A DNA stretch of 38,144 nucleotides from Synechococcus sp. AG-673-A03 (GTDB taxonomy: Bacteria; Cyanobacteriota; Cyanobacteriia; PCC-6307; Cyanobiaceae), in assembly GCA_003211275.1 (NCBI GenBank), contig QCTE01000013.1, positions 1 to 38,144 of the forward strand, written 5' to 3'. This document shows, piece by piece, positions 29,116 to 37,817 of the stretch; position 1 is the first letter of the stretch, and the number at the start of each line of letters is the position of its first letter. The notes below the pieces were generated by a model. It worked only from the letters and a program-made list of their open reading frames with translations, had not been told where the DNA came from and did not search any database. Position numbers and translations under genes: made by a program.

Positions 29116-30033
29116 ATGGCGCGAAAAGGGATCATCCTGGCCGGCGGCAGCGGCACTCGGCTTGCACCCTTAACTTCGGCGGTCAGCAAGCAGCTGATGC
29201 CTGTTTATGACAAGCCGATGATTCATTACCCTCTCAGCACGCTGATGTTGGCTGGGATTCGTGATGTTTTGATCATCACCACGCCGCATGATCAGCCTGC
29301 TTTCCAGAGGCTTCTGGGAGATGGCAGCGCCTGGGGCATGTCAATTGCTTATGCCATTCAACCAAGCCCTGATGGCCTTGCCCAAGCGTTTTTGATCGGG
29401 GCTGAATTTCTGGATGGTGCACCAGCTGCTCTCATCCTGGGAGACAATCTTTTTCACGGTCATGAACTGATTCCCCAACTGCAGGATGCGGCACATCAAC
29501 AACAGGGTGGAACAGTCTTTGCCTACCCAGTTCGTGATCCTGAGCGTTATGGAGTGGTTGAGTTTGATTCGGAAGGGAAGGTGCTGAGTATTGAGGAGAA
29601 ACCAGAGCAGCCCCGCAGTCGTTATGCAGTGACAGGTCTCTATTTCTATGACTCCTCAGTGGTTGAACGTGCTCAACTGGTGCAGCCCTCAGCTCGGGGA
29701 GAGCTTGAGATCACCACTTTGAATCAGATGTATCTCGAGGATGGCTGTCTTGAGGTCGAATTAATGGGTCGTGGAATGGCCTGGCTGGACACTGGTACGT
29801 TCGATTCCTTGCATCAGGCGGGTTCTTACATACGTACGTTGGAACAACGTCAAGGACTCAAAGTGGGTTGTCCGGAGGAAGTGGCCTGGCGACAAGGTTG
29901 GATTGAAGATCGGCAACTTGAGGTTTTGGCGCAGCCCTTGCTCAAAAGCGGCTATGGCACATATCTACTGCAGATGCTCAATGAGGGGAATGGTGATCAT
30001 GCTCTATTGCAGCGCAATATTAATCCCAGGTGA
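29116..30033 (+). CDS. rfbA: Glucose-1-phosphate thymidylyltransferase
   Basis: RfbA (RmlA) joins dTTP and glucose 1-phosphate to dTDP-glucose, the first step to dTDP-L-rhamnose. The start at 29116 gives 305 residues beginning [20 protein letters not shown], with the nucleotide-binding GGSGTR loop. An upstream frame to 29029 is not plausible. [29 protein letters not shown] and YFYD are further family hallmarks. Its end overlaps the end of the convergent wzt gene by 30 bases. The other rhamnose genes, rfbC and rfbD, lie about 5 kb to the right, beyond the exporter and TPR genes. rfbB is not in the window. Confidence 0.97.
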   Translation: MARKGIILAGGSGTRLAPLTSAVSKQLMPVYDKPMIHYPLSTLMLAGIRDVLIITTPHDQPAFQRLLGDGSAWGMSIAYAIQPSPDGLAQAFLIGAEFLDGAPAALILGDNLFHGHELIPQLQDAAHQQQGGTVFAYPVRDPERYGVVEFDSEGKVLSIEEKPEQPRSRYAVTGLYFYDSSVVERAQLVQPSARGELEITTLNQMYLEDGCLEVELMGRGMAWLDTGTFDSLHQAGSYIRTLEQRQGLKVGCPEEVAWRQGWIEDRQLEVLAQPLLKSGYGTYLLQMLNEGNGDHALLQRNINPR

Positions 30034-31377
30034 TGATTGGTTTGAGTTAATTGGTTGGTGCTGAATTAATTCAGCAGGTCGGCTGGTTAGATCGCAGATG
30101 CCGGATGGAGTGCTGTCGGGATTTATAAGAATACGAAAGGCACAGAAATCCACAACGCGATGCAGGAATGCACCGGGCTGGTCAGCTGGCCAGACTCCTC
30201 CCCCAATGAAATAGACCCCGGGGAGAAGACCTGCTCCGAAGCTGAAAATGACCTCCCACTGGTCTCCGGCTTTGGGGGTGAATAGTTCTCCTGACATTGG
30301 GAAGGCCTGTCCAGTGATTCTCAACCCCTGGTTATTGGCGATATGGCATCCGCATCGCAATAATTGCGGATTGTGATCAGGCTCTGTGCTGTAACTGAAA
30401 CGCAACTGAAATGCAGCTCCAAAAGTGATCTGATTGCATTCGCGGCCATCCGGGTACTCCACTGTCACTGATTCGATTGTGATTCCTTCACTGGGATAGA
30501 TCTCGCGGCTTTGTGGGATCAGGTTGGGATCATGTTCTTCATCGGTTTCAGCGGAACTGAATTCGCTGTTAGTTGGATCGCTGTCTTGTGAATTGATTAA
30601 TGCTTGCCTGCGATTGATGACTGCTTCCCATTGTTCATCGGGGGCATTGGCCAGTTGTTGATAAGTGGTCGTGATGACTGATGGCTGTCCAAGCAATTGT
30701 GGCTGTCCTTTATGCAGCAGCAGGGATACATCGCAATGCTGAATGATCTGTGCACAACTATGGGTGACGAGCAGGATTGATGTGCCTTGTTGTTTGAGTT
30801 GGCTCAGGCGTGCAAAACATTTTTTCTGGAACAGCTCATCACCGACTGCCAGAGCTTCATCCACGATCAAGATGTCGGGATCAATGCTCGCTTGAACAGC
30901 GAATGCCAGCCTTAAAGCCATGCCGCTGGAATAGGTCTTGACCGGTTGTTGAATGTGATCGCCGATATCAGCAAAGGCAAGAATCGAATCGAGGCGCATC
31001 TCGATTTCTTTTTGCTTGAGTCCAAGCAGAGAGGCATTGAGAAAAACATTTTCCATGCCTGTGAATTCAGGGTTAAATCCACTGCCGAGTTCCAGCAATC
31101 CGGCAACGCGGCCGCGGCAGCTCAGTTCTCCTTCCGTTGGAGTCAAGGTTCCGCACAGCATCTGCAGCAGGGTGCTTTTGCCGGAGCCATTGCGGCCGAC
31201 AACTCCAAGGGTTTGTCCTCGGAGGAGTTCGAAATTCACGCTACGGAGAGCCCAGAATTCTTGATAGAACTGCCTTCGCTCACCGATGAGCCCCTGCAGC
31301 AGTCTTGCTTTGGGTGATGGAAAAACGCGGTAGCACTTTCCCAGGTTGTTCACGCTGATTGCGATGGAATCCGACAT
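30004..31377 (-). CDS. wzt: Polysaccharide ABC exporter ATPase (Wzt-type) with C-terminal glycan-binding-like domain
   Basis: This is the nucleotide-binding subunit of an exporter for lipid-linked polysaccharide. The ABC domain fills about residues 1-245: Walker [10 protein letters not shown] at 61-69, signature [12 protein letters not shown] at 149-160, Walker B ILIVDEAL at 169-176 and the switch histidine in LVTHS. After an acidic Ser/Glu linker (about 250-300) comes a beta-rich domain (about 300-430) like the Wzt C-terminal domain. In E. coli O8/O9a that domain recognises the finished chain end. The ATG is 10 bases after the wzm stop, so the pair is an operon. It overlaps rfbA tail-to-tail by 30 bases. 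Its C-terminal part looks more AT-rich than the housekeeping genes and may be the exchangeable specificity module. Confidence 0.93.
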   Translation of the reverse strand: MSDSIAISVNNLGKCYRVFPSPKARLLQGLIGERRQFYQEFWALRSVNFELLRGQTLGVVGRNGSGKSTLLQMLCGTLTPTEGELSCRGRVAGLLELGSGFNPEFTGMENVFLNASLLGLKQKEIEMRLDSILAFADIGDHIQQPVKTYSSGMALRLAFAVQASIDPDILIVDEALAVGDELFQKKCFARLSQLKQQGTSILLVTHSCAQIIQHCDVSLLLHKGQPQLLGQPSVITTTYQQLANAPDEQWEAVINRRQALINSQDSDPTNSEFSSAETDEEHDPNLIPQSREIYPSEGITIESVTVEYPDGRECNQITFGAAFQLRFSYSTEPDHNPQLLRCGCHIANNQGLRITGQAFPMSGELFTPKAGDQWEVIFSFGAGLLPGVYFIGGGVWPADQPGAFLHRVVDFCAFRILINPDSTPSGICDLTSRPAELIQHQPINSNQSSPGINIALQ

Positions 31378-31387
31378 GGCAAGCGGG

Positions 31388-32191
31388 TTAAATCACGTCG
31401 GCAAAGCCCTTGCGCGCTTTTTGAAAAAGCCGGCAACTGAGCTCGCAGAATCCCAGGCTCAATGGAATGCCCAGTAGGAGGTACAACATCGATGGAGGTG
31501 TTCCCCGTACGAGCACGGCGCGTGTCGCTTCGATGACATGGACGAGGGGATTGAGTAGCAGCACAGGCTGCCATCGTTCGGGAAGGGCGCTGATTGGGTA
31601 AAACACAGCGCTGAGAAACATCAACACGCTCAGCAGAACGTTCACCAATTGCGGCAGATCCCTGAGGTAGACCCCTGCTGCTGACAGCAGCCAGGCCAAG
31701 CCCAGACAGCCGGCCAGAAATGGCATCCACACCACTGGCAACAGAAACGCAGTTGCTGGGATTCTGCCCGTGGCGAGAAGTTCAAAAACGGCCAGAACCA
31801 CCAAGCTGGTGATGGCATGGAAGCATGCTGCACCAACGGCAGTGGCACTGAGGAGCTCCAGGGGAAACACCACTTTTTTCACATAGCTGGGCTGGCTCAG
31901 GATCAGCGTTGGAGCCTTGCCGATGCATTCCGAGGCCAGGTTGAAGACAATGAGTCCTGCAAACAGGTTGATCGCAAATCCCAGCGGCCCAGCTTGTTGC
32001 AGGTCAGGCCAGCGCGCTTTGAAGACTGTCGAAAACACAAAGGTGTAGACGGCCAGCATCAACATTGGTTGAAGAAGGGTCCAACCCCAGCCGAGCAGTG
32101 AGCCGCGGTACCGGCTCACAACTTCACGCTCGCACAGGCGCCAAAGAAGTTCCCTGTTTAGGTTCAAGGCTCGCCAGCTGCGCATTTTCAT
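31388..32191 (-). CDS. wzm: Polysaccharide ABC exporter permease (Wzm-type)
   Basis: Membrane subunit of the Wzm/Wzt exporter, of the ABC-2 type. The 267-residue protein from the ATG at 32191 begins MKMRSWRALNLNRELLWRLC. It has the conserved amphipathic CEREVVSRYRGSLLGWGWTLLQP entry segment, then about six membrane helices. The family's YLRDLPQLVNVLLSVLMFLSAVFYP and NPLVHVIEATRAVL blocks are present. The same frame stays open to 32638, which would add about 149 residues of atypical sequence. I reject that extension because the 267-residue length is normal and another ORF with better codon use occupies 32188-32517. The ATG overlaps that ORF's stop as ATGA, the usual sign of translational coupling. 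wzt follows after 10 bases. Confidence 0.93.
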   Translation of the reverse strand: MKMRSWRALNLNRELLWRLCEREVVSRYRGSLLGWGWTLLQPMLMLAVYTFVFSTVFKARWPDLQQAGPLGFAINLFAGLIVFNLASECIGKAPTLILSQPSYVKKVVFPLELLSATAVGAACFHAITSLVVLAVFELLATGRIPATAFLLPVVWMPFLAGCLGLAWLLSAAGVYLRDLPQLVNVLLSVLMFLSAVFYPISALPERWQPVLLLNPLVHVIEATRAVLVRGTPPSMLYLLLGIPLSLGFCELSCRLFQKARKGFADVI

Positions 32192-32517
32192 GACGGCAAA
32201 GCGCTCATCGAATTGAGCGGAAGCTTGTTGAGGTAATGCAGAAATGAGGGATGCCCGTGTTCGATGAGTAAAAACGTCCAGTTCTTGAGGTTGGGTTTCA
32301 TCACAGGAAAGTTCTGTAGCACCATCAATTTTGCGGCTGTTTCTAGTGGGCTCACGAATCCCAACTGCGGCAGATTCAGGAAGACGTTGATGCAGTGTCC
32401 CATTGCCAGACTGCGCTTCAGCATTGCTTTCTTGCGCAGCGACCCATAGCCATTGGGATTGGCAGCTGGATCCACCTGTTCTTGGATGTAATGCGGTAGG
32501 CAGACGTTGACCCGCAT
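32188..32517 (-). CDS. Small unknown protein translationally coupled to wzm
   Basis: A 109-residue ORF in a frame different from wzm. Its TGA overlaps the wzm ATG as ATGA. The N terminus (MRVNVCLPHYIQEQ) resembles a beta strand opening a sugar-nucleotide enzyme. NGYGSLRKKAMLKRSLAMG follows, then a leucine-rich middle and a His-rich part (LIEHGHPSFLHYL). Third codon positions are mostly G or C, as in the neighbours. In the competing frame (the would-be wzm extension) they are mostly A or T over the same bases. No strong ribosome site precedes the ATG at 32517. I do not recognise the family. It could be a complete small protein of the export operon, or the start of a longer gene cut short by a frameshift. 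Confidence 0.5.
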   Translation of the reverse strand: MRVNVCLPHYIQEQVDPAANPNGYGSLRKKAMLKRSLAMGHCINVFLNLPQLGFVSPLETAAKLMVLQNFPVMKPNLKNWTFLLIEHGHPSFLHYLNKLPLNSMSALPS

Positions 32518-32587
32518 TCCAGGAGTTCGACTGGGGAGGGCACTCTCTCATTCCCTTCTCTTCAGCGCCAGGTTTTGATTCAGCGTC

Positions 32588-32593
32588 GATAAT
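32588..32593 (+). promoter_or_regulatory. Possible -10 element for the TPR-glycosyltransferase gene
   Basis: GATAAT matches five of six bases of TATAAT, about 100 bases before the chosen start at 32695, in the divergent gap 32518-32694. No convincing -35 box is at the right distance. Confidence 0.25.
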
Positions 32594-32694
32594 TGTTGCG
32601 CTGTTGCGAGCACCCGTTGGCGGACGGTTTTCGATCATCCAAGTCCACGAACCGCAGGCCCTCCCCGCGCAGCGATAAGGGTCAGGGCGTTTCG

Positions 32695-34590
32695 ATGTCG
32701 GAGATCCAACAGATTCTTCAGGTGCATGCCAAGGGTGATCTTGATGACCCTCTTTCCACCTATCGCGATCTTTATGTCCGTGGGTCTCGTGATCTTGGAG
32801 TCCTAATCAACCTGGCTCAGCTTGAGCTAGCTGCGGATCATCCCGATCAGGCTGTCCGTTATGGCCAGGCCTTCGTGGCCAAGAACGCTGACTTTGCTCC
32901 TGCCTGGTTGATGCTCGGTGTGGCCCAGCGGAGGCTGGGTCGACGCCGGGCAGCTATTCAGTCGCTTCGACAGGCGGTGACGCTTGATCCGCATCAACAC
33001 GGGGCCTGGGTCAGTCTTTCGGTGGCTCTGCATGATTCAGGTGAGCTTGATGCCGCTTTGGAGGCATGTCACACGGCGCTAGGGCTTGATCCGGCATCGG
33101 CAGCGGCCTGGACCAATCTGTCGATGGTGCATCTGTCGCTCGCTCAGGTTGACGAAGCTCGCTCCGCAGCCGAGGAAGCAATCCGACTGGATTCGCAATT
33201 GCCTGAGGGGCATCTCAATCTGGGCAATGCCCTTCATGCCCAGGAGTCCTGGGTTGAGGCCATTAATGCCTTCCGCCAGGCCTTGGCCCTGAAGCCTGAT
33301 CTGGTGGCGGCTCTTTCAAGTCTGGGCAATGCCCTTCGGGCTAATGATCAGCTGGACGAAGCCTTGACTGCGTTTGATCAGGCGATTGCCTTGAACCCAA
33401 ACTATTTTCAGGCCCATTCCAATCGGGCGATCACCCTCAGGGCTCTGGGGCGCTCGCAGGAAGGCTTGACCAGTTGCCAGGTGGCCCTGAAGCTCTCGCC
33501 TGATTCGGCCGACGTGCACAGCAATCACGGTGTGCTCCTGCATGAGCTCGGCCTGCTGAAGCAATCCGAGCATGCCTACCGCCGAGCCATTGCCTTCGAC
33601 CCCGAGCATTGCGAAGCCCAGTTTTCGCTCTCGATGCTCTTGTTGCAGCAGGGGATCTACAAGGAAGGTTGGCAGCGCTATGAGTGGCGCTTTGCCCATA
33701 ACGCTCGCCACCCGATTGTTCAGGTGATTCCCGATGTATCGCATTGGCCCGGGCCTGAAGATGATCCGGTGGAGGAGTTGGTGCTGCTGCATGAGCAGGG
33801 ATTGGGCGACAGTTTTCAGTTCCTCAGGTTTGCTCCGCTGTTGCGCCCCTTTGCACATCGATTGTTGTTCTGTGCACCCAAGCCCCTGGAGTCGCTCGTT
33901 GCGTCCTCTGAGCTGGTGGATGCTGTCCTTCCTTTGAAGGTCAGTGCCGATCAATTGCAGGTTGGTGCCAGAACGTTGCCCTTGATGAGTGTGCCGGGGA
34001 TTCTGGGTTTGGAGGCTGAGGAGTTCGCAGCTGCGGTGCCTTATTTTCCCGTCGAGCAGCAGCGCTGTCATCTCTGGCAACAGCGCTTGCAGATCGAAGC
34101 CTCTTCCAGTGAGCGGTTCCTGATTGCGCTCAATTGGCAAGGCAATCCGGACCATGAGAAAACAACCTCCAGAGGACGTTCGATTCCTCTGGAGGCACTG
34201 GCCCCCCTGGCATCGCTTCCTGAAGTGCGCTTTGTCTCACTGCAGAAGGGTTTTGGTTCTGAACAGCTGGAGTCGTGCAGTTTCCGGGATCGTTTTGTGG
34301 CGTGTCAGCCGCAGGTCGATGAGGCCTGGGATTTTGAAGACGCCGCTGCTCTGATGCACTGCGCAGATCTGACCATCAGTTCAGATACGTCCGCTGCCCA
34401 TCTGGCTGGTGCGATTGGTGCCACGCTCTGGATCCTGTTAAAGCATGTTCCCGAGTGGCGTTGGGGACTGTCTGGATCCACGACGCCCTGGTACCCAACG
34501 GCGCGGTTGTTCCGGCAGACGCAGGCCGATGACTGGTCAGCTCCAGTGGAGGAAATCCGTGCTGCTCTGATTGCAGGGATACTGAGCTGA
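32695..34590 (+). CDS. TPR-repeat protein fused to a GT9-like glycosyltransferase domain
   Basis: The start at 32695 gives 631 residues beginning MSEIQQILQVHAKGDL. The in-frame extension to 32593 adds 34 low-quality residues. Residues 20-330 are about eight to nine TPR units, clear in the repeats ending ALGLDP, AIRLDS, ALALKPD, AIALNP, ALKLSPD and AIAFDP. From about 340 the sequence becomes a GT-B-like domain related to heptosyltransferases (GT9): HEQGLGDSFQFLRFAPLL near 365, NWQGNPDHEKTTSRGRSIPL, and the donor-site stretch MHCADLTISSDTSAAHLAGAIG before the C terminus. This layout is common in cyanobacterial and proteobacterial proteins and may glycosylate protein or lipid-linked glycan. The DUF6165 gene begins 17 bases after its stop, suggesting one message. 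The substrate is unknown. Confidence 0.88.
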   Translation: MSEIQQILQVHAKGDLDDPLSTYRDLYVRGSRDLGVLINLAQLELAADHPDQAVRYGQAFVAKNADFAPAWLMLGVAQRRLGRRRAAIQSLRQAVTLDPHQHGAWVSLSVALHDSGELDAALEACHTALGLDPASAAAWTNLSMVHLSLAQVDEARSAAEEAIRLDSQLPEGHLNLGNALHAQESWVEAINAFRQALALKPDLVAALSSLGNALRANDQLDEALTAFDQAIALNPNYFQAHSNRAITLRALGRSQEGLTSCQVALKLSPDSADVHSNHGVLLHELGLLKQSEHAYRRAIAFDPEHCEAQFSLSMLLLQQGIYKEGWQRYEWRFAHNARHPIVQVIPDVSHWPGPEDDPVEELVLLHEQGLGDSFQFLRFAPLLRPFAHRLLFCAPKPLESLVASSELVDAVLPLKVSADQLQVGARTLPLMSVPGILGLEAEEFAAAVPYFPVEQQRCHLWQQRLQIEASSSERFLIALNWQGNPDHEKTTSRGRSIPLEALAPLASLPEVRFVSLQKGFGSEQLESCSFRDRFVACQPQVDEAWDFEDAAALMHCADLTISSDTSAAHLAGAIGATLWILLKHVPEWRWGLSGSTTPWYPTARLFRQTQADDWSAPVEEIRAALIAGILS

Positions 34591-34607
34591 TCCAGAGTTT
34601 TGCTTGT

Positions 34608-35000
34608 ATGAACCTGCTGATTCCCGCTTCAGTTGGTGAGCTGATCGACAAGATCACGATCCTGGAGATCAAGGCGAAACGCATCGATGACTCAGCCAAA
34701 TTGGCCAATGTCAATAAAGAGCTGCATGCTCTGATGGCGGTGGTTACTCAACAAGGCCTTGGTTATCCCACTGGAGCTCTCGCAGAGCTGGGCCGTCAGC
34801 TGGCCTCGGTGAATCTCCAGCTCTGGGAGATCGAAGACGAGATTCGAGACTGTGAGCGTCAAGCCTGTTTTGATGATCGTTTTGTTGACTTGGCACGCTC
34901 GGTGTATCAACGCAATGACGAACGTGCGCGGATCAAGCAAGTGATCAATGCAGAGTGTGGATCCGCTTTGGTGGAAGAGAAAAGCTATGCGGCGTATTAA
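34608..35000 (+). CDS. DUF6165 family protein
   Basis: A 130-residue soluble protein beginning MNLLIPASVGELIDKITILEIK, the hallmark of the DUF6165 family. The function of this family is not established. It is almost all alpha-helical: residues 10-45 and 60-115 are charged helices likely to form a coiled coil or helical bundle (LWEIEDEIRDCERQACFDDRF). The C terminus ends EEKSYAAY. It begins 17 bases after the TPR-glycosyltransferase gene and ends 29 bases before rfbC, so it sits inside an operon for surface glycan synthesis. It could be a partner of the adjacent TPR protein, which is inference from position only. Confidence 0.85.
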   Translation: MNLLIPASVGELIDKITILEIKAKRIDDSAKLANVNKELHALMAVVTQQGLGYPTGALAELGRQLASVNLQLWEIEDEIRDCERQACFDDRFVDLARSVYQRNDERARIKQVINAECGSALVEEKSYAAY

Positions 35001-35029
35001 GCGATGATCGGTCGTGGTTTGAGGGATCT

Positions 35030-35614
35030 ATGCGAGCCGAACGCTTATCAACAACTGCGGGAGTTGAGATCAAGGGTCCTCTGCTGATTAAGCCGCGTGT
35101 GTTCGGTGATGCACGTGGCTTTTTTATGGAGAGCTGGAATCAGCAGGTGTTCGCATCGGCCTTGGAAGCGGACGGTCAGGCTGCGGCTGTCTTTGTTCAG
35201 GACAATCACTCACGCTCAGCGAAAGGTGTGCTGAGGGGTTTGCACTATCAGGTTCCTCCCCATCCTCAGGGAAAACTCGTGCGCTGCGTGCTGGGAGAGA
35301 TCTTTGATGTGGCTGTGGATCTGCGCCGAGATTCCTCCAGCTTTCGTCACTGGGTTGCTGCACGTTTAAGTGGTGAGAATCACCAGCAACTCTGGGTTCC
35401 TCCAGGTTTTGGCCATGGTTTTCTCACCCTTAGTGAGCACGCGGAAGTGTTGTACAAAACCACAGACTTCTGGAATCGCGAGTGTGAGCAGGCTGTCCGC
35501 TGGAATGATCCAGAGATTGCCATTGCATGGCCTTCTGATGACGGGCTTCAACCCCAGCTCTCAGAGAAAGATGCGGCGGCACCATTACTTGTGGACCAGA
35601 CATGCGTGTTCTGA
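35030..35614 (+). CDS. rfbC: dTDP-4-dehydrorhamnose 3,5-epimerase
   Basis: RfbC (RmlC) inverts C3 and C5 of dTDP-4-keto-6-deoxyglucose, the third step to dTDP-rhamnose. The ATG at 35030 is chosen because GAGGGA lies about five bases upstream and the protein then starts MRAERLSTTAGVEIKGP at 194 residues. The longer frame to 34955 would overlap the DUF6165 gene. H72 in VLRGLHYQ and Y142 in VLYKTTDFW are the catalytic pair, 70 residues apart as usual. The cupin core is intact. It overlaps rfbD by 13 bases, so the two are translated together. Confidence 0.96.
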   Translation: MRAERLSTTAGVEIKGPLLIKPRVFGDARGFFMESWNQQVFASALEADGQAAAVFVQDNHSRSAKGVLRGLHYQVPPHPQGKLVRCVLGEIFDVAVDLRRDSSSFRHWVAARLSGENHQQLWVPPGFGHGFLTLSEHAEVLYKTTDFWNRECEQAVRWNDPEIAIAWPSDDGLQPQLSEKDAAAPLLVDQTCVF

Positions 35615-36471
35615 TCACAGGGGCCCGCGGGCAGCTCGGTCAGCAATTGGCCCAGTGTGTTCCGCAATCGGTCGATGCCAGATTTGTTGGCCGAGCTGAG
35701 CTTGATCTTTCCGATTCACAAGCTTGTGCTGAAGCAGTAGAGAACTGGAAACCCGATTGGCTGATCAATGCCGGTGCATACACAGCGGTGGATCAGGCTG
35801 AGTCCGATCAGGATGTGGCTTCTGCCGTCAATGCCGGCGCTCCGCAATCATTTGCTCAGGCCTTGCATCGCTGCGGTGGTCATTTGCTTCAGGTGAGCAC
35901 GGATTTTGTCTTTGATGGTGCGCAGGGGTTTCCCTATCAAGTGGATCAGCCTGTGTCTCCGCTGGGGATTTATGGATCCACCAAAGCTGATGGTGAAGCG
36001 CGGGTTGCTGCTGCGCTTCCAGTTGATCGTTTCTGCATCCTGCGCACGAGCTGGGTCTATGGCCCGGTGGGCCGAAATTTCATGCGCACCATGCTGAACT
36101 TGCATGCTGAGCGGGATCAGCTGCGGGTTGTTGACGATCAGGTGGGATGTCCAACGGCAACAGTGGGGCTTGCCTTGGCCTGTTGGCGCACTTTGGAGCG
36201 ACAACAGTCTGGAGTGCGCCATTGGAGTGATGCTGGAGCCGCAAGTTGGTACGACTTTGCAGTGGCCATCGGTGAGCTGGCGCAGATGAGAGGTTTGATT
36301 ACTTCGGCCGCTGCAGTGGAACCCATTCCTGCATCGGCCTATCCAACGCCGGCGCGCAGACCTTCCTATTCCTTACTGGAGTGCAAGGGCACACGAGCAG
36401 CTCTGGACTTACCGGCAGTTCACTGGCGCGAACGTCTCGATCAGGTGATTCGTTCGATGGTTCAGCTTTAA
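35602..36471 (+). CDS. rfbD: dTDP-4-dehydrorhamnose reductase
   Basis: RfbD (RmlD) reduces dTDP-4-keto-L-rhamnose to dTDP-L-rhamnose with NAD(P)H. The 289-residue short-chain dehydrogenase-like protein starts MRVLITGARGQLGQQL (GxxGQLG cofactor loop). It has NAGAYTAVDQAESD, STDFVFDG and the catalytic YGSTKADGE with Y124 and K128. The later block RTSWVYG and the Pro-rich ending (YPTPARRPSYSLLECKG) are also typical. It overlaps rfbC by 13 bases and is followed after 23 bases by the sugar transferase gene. Confidence 0.97.
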   Translation: MRVLITGARGQLGQQLAQCVPQSVDARFVGRAELDLSDSQACAEAVENWKPDWLINAGAYTAVDQAESDQDVASAVNAGAPQSFAQALHRCGGHLLQVSTDFVFDGAQGFPYQVDQPVSPLGIYGSTKADGEARVAAALPVDRFCILRTSWVYGPVGRNFMRTMLNLHAERDQLRVVDDQVGCPTATVGLALACWRTLERQQSGVRHWSDAGAASWYDFAVAIGELAQMRGLITSAAAVEPIPASAYPTPARRPSYSLLECKGTRAALDLPAVHWRERLDQVIRSMVQL

Positions 36472-36494
36472 TTGGTATCAATTGAAGTGTTGGC

Positions 36495-37814
36495 TTGGCC
36501 TGGCAGGAACCACGCCACAAATTGCTGATCTGTGCTGGCTTTGATCTCCTTGGTCTGATCGCTTTCGCTGTGCTGATTGCGGCGTTCAAGCCTCTGCCGC
36601 TTTGGCCACAGATCGACTGGTTGGTGCTGCTGGCCTTCCTTTATCTCGGTTTGGGGTGGTTGTTCGGTAGCTACACCGTGTTGCGTTGGAGAAGCCTGCC
36701 AACGCAGTCGTTGCTTCAGCGTGTGCTGGTGACCGGTGTGATTGTCGCAGTGGGAATGGCTTTGTTGCGCCAGATCGTTAACCCCCCTGATCAGATCTGG
36801 CTGGTGCATCGCAGCACGCAGATCCTGTTGTTACCAACGCTGATGCTCTGGTCAGCCCTATGGCGAGTGTTGCTGCGTCGTGGTGTGATTGTTCCTGCTC
36901 CACCGGCATGTGTGTTGGTGAGTGATGGAGATGAGCGCTCGATCGTTCGCGATGTCTGGCAGCGCACTCCACCGCGTGAGCCCCTGCAGGAGCTTGCGTT
37001 AAGAGATGTGGTGACTGTTCCACCACCTTTGGTGGTCGCGGTGGGTCATTCGCTGCAACGCAATCCTGAGCAGCTGCGTTTACTTGCGCAGCTGGAGAGC
37101 AGAGATCCTCGTGAAACGGTGCTCACAACTCCATTGGCTTTGATTGAACGTCAACTTGAGCGACTGCCACCTCGCCTGTTGCCCGAGCCCTGGCTGCAGT
37201 TCGCAGAGCTTCCCAGTAACCGCATGTTCAGCTTTGAACGTCAGTTGAAACGGGTCGCCGACCTGATAGTGGCGTTGGCTTTGCTGGTGGCGACAAGTCC
37301 ATTGATAGTCATGGCCATGTTGTTGATCTGGCTGGAAGATCACGGTCCTGTTTTTTATGTTCAGGGCCGAAGTGGGTGGCTTGGTCAGCCATTTCGTGTG
37401 TACAAATTGCGCACCATGACGGTGGCTTCATCGCTTGCTGATCCTCACTGGACAAAGCCTGGTGATCAACGAATCACTCGGGTTGGAAAGTGGTTGCGCA
37501 AGCTGCGTCTTGATGAATTGCCGCAACTCTTTAATGTGCTTCGCGGCGATATGAGCCTGATTGGTCCACGACCAGAATTGCCTGAATTTGAGGAGGCACT
37601 TGAAGAACAAATCCCTCATTATCGTAAACGACATTGGATGCGTCCAGGGCTCAGTGGTTGGTCGCAGGTGTGTGCCCCTTATGCGGCGAGTGTTGACGAC
37701 TCTGAACTCAAATTGTCATACGACCTTTACTACCTCAAAAACTTCAGTATTTGGCTCGATCTGATCATTCTGTTCCGCACCATCAAAACGGTGTTGAAAG
37801 CCAGCGGTCGTTGA
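36495..37814 (+). CDS. Polyprenyl-phosphate sugar-1-phosphate transferase (exopolysaccharide initiating enzyme)
   Basis: This enzyme class moves a sugar 1-phosphate from UDP-sugar to undecaprenyl (or similar) phosphate, starting a lipid-linked glycan at the membrane. The 439-residue protein has about four N-terminal membrane helices (residues 10-125), a cytoplasmic middle domain (about 135-235), one more hydrophobic hairpin (about 250-285) and the bacterial sugar transferase domain. That domain contains [47 protein letters not shown] and [10 protein letters not shown]. It resembles WbaP/WcaJ/CpsE-type proteins, and which sugar it uses cannot be told. The start is a TTG at 36495, because the in-frame stop TGA is only 12 bases further upstream. 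It follows rfbD by 23 bases and meets the next gene tail-to-tail after 3 bases. Confidence 0.93.
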   Translation: MAWQEPRHKLLICAGFDLLGLIAFAVLIAAFKPLPLWPQIDWLVLLAFLYLGLGWLFGSYTVLRWRSLPTQSLLQRVLVTGVIVAVGMALLRQIVNPPDQIWLVHRSTQILLLPTLMLWSALWRVLLRRGVIVPAPPACVLVSDGDERSIVRDVWQRTPPREPLQELALRDVVTVPPPLVVAVGHSLQRNPEQLRLLAQLESRDPRETVLTTPLALIERQLERLPPRLLPEPWLQFAELPSNRMFSFERQLKRVADLIVALALLVATSPLIVMAMLLIWLEDHGPVFYVQGRSGWLGQPFRVYKLRTMTVASSLADPHWTKPGDQRITRVGKWLRKLRLDELPQLFNVLRGDMSLIGPRPELPEFEEALEEQIPHYRKRHWMRPGLSGWSQVCAPYAASVDDSELKLSYDLYYLKNFSIWLDLIILFRTIKTVLKASGR

Positions 37815-37817
37815 AGA

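Noticed and set aside
32192-32638. In-frame N-terminal extension of wzm to a 416-residue protein
   Set aside because: The extra 149 residues have A/T-rich third positions and no membrane or domain pattern. The ATG at 32191 gives the normal Wzm length and couples to another ORF.
33316-34155. A 279-codon minus-strand frame
   Set aside because: It is antisense to the TPR-glycosyltransferase gene, whose repeats and motifs are clearly coding.
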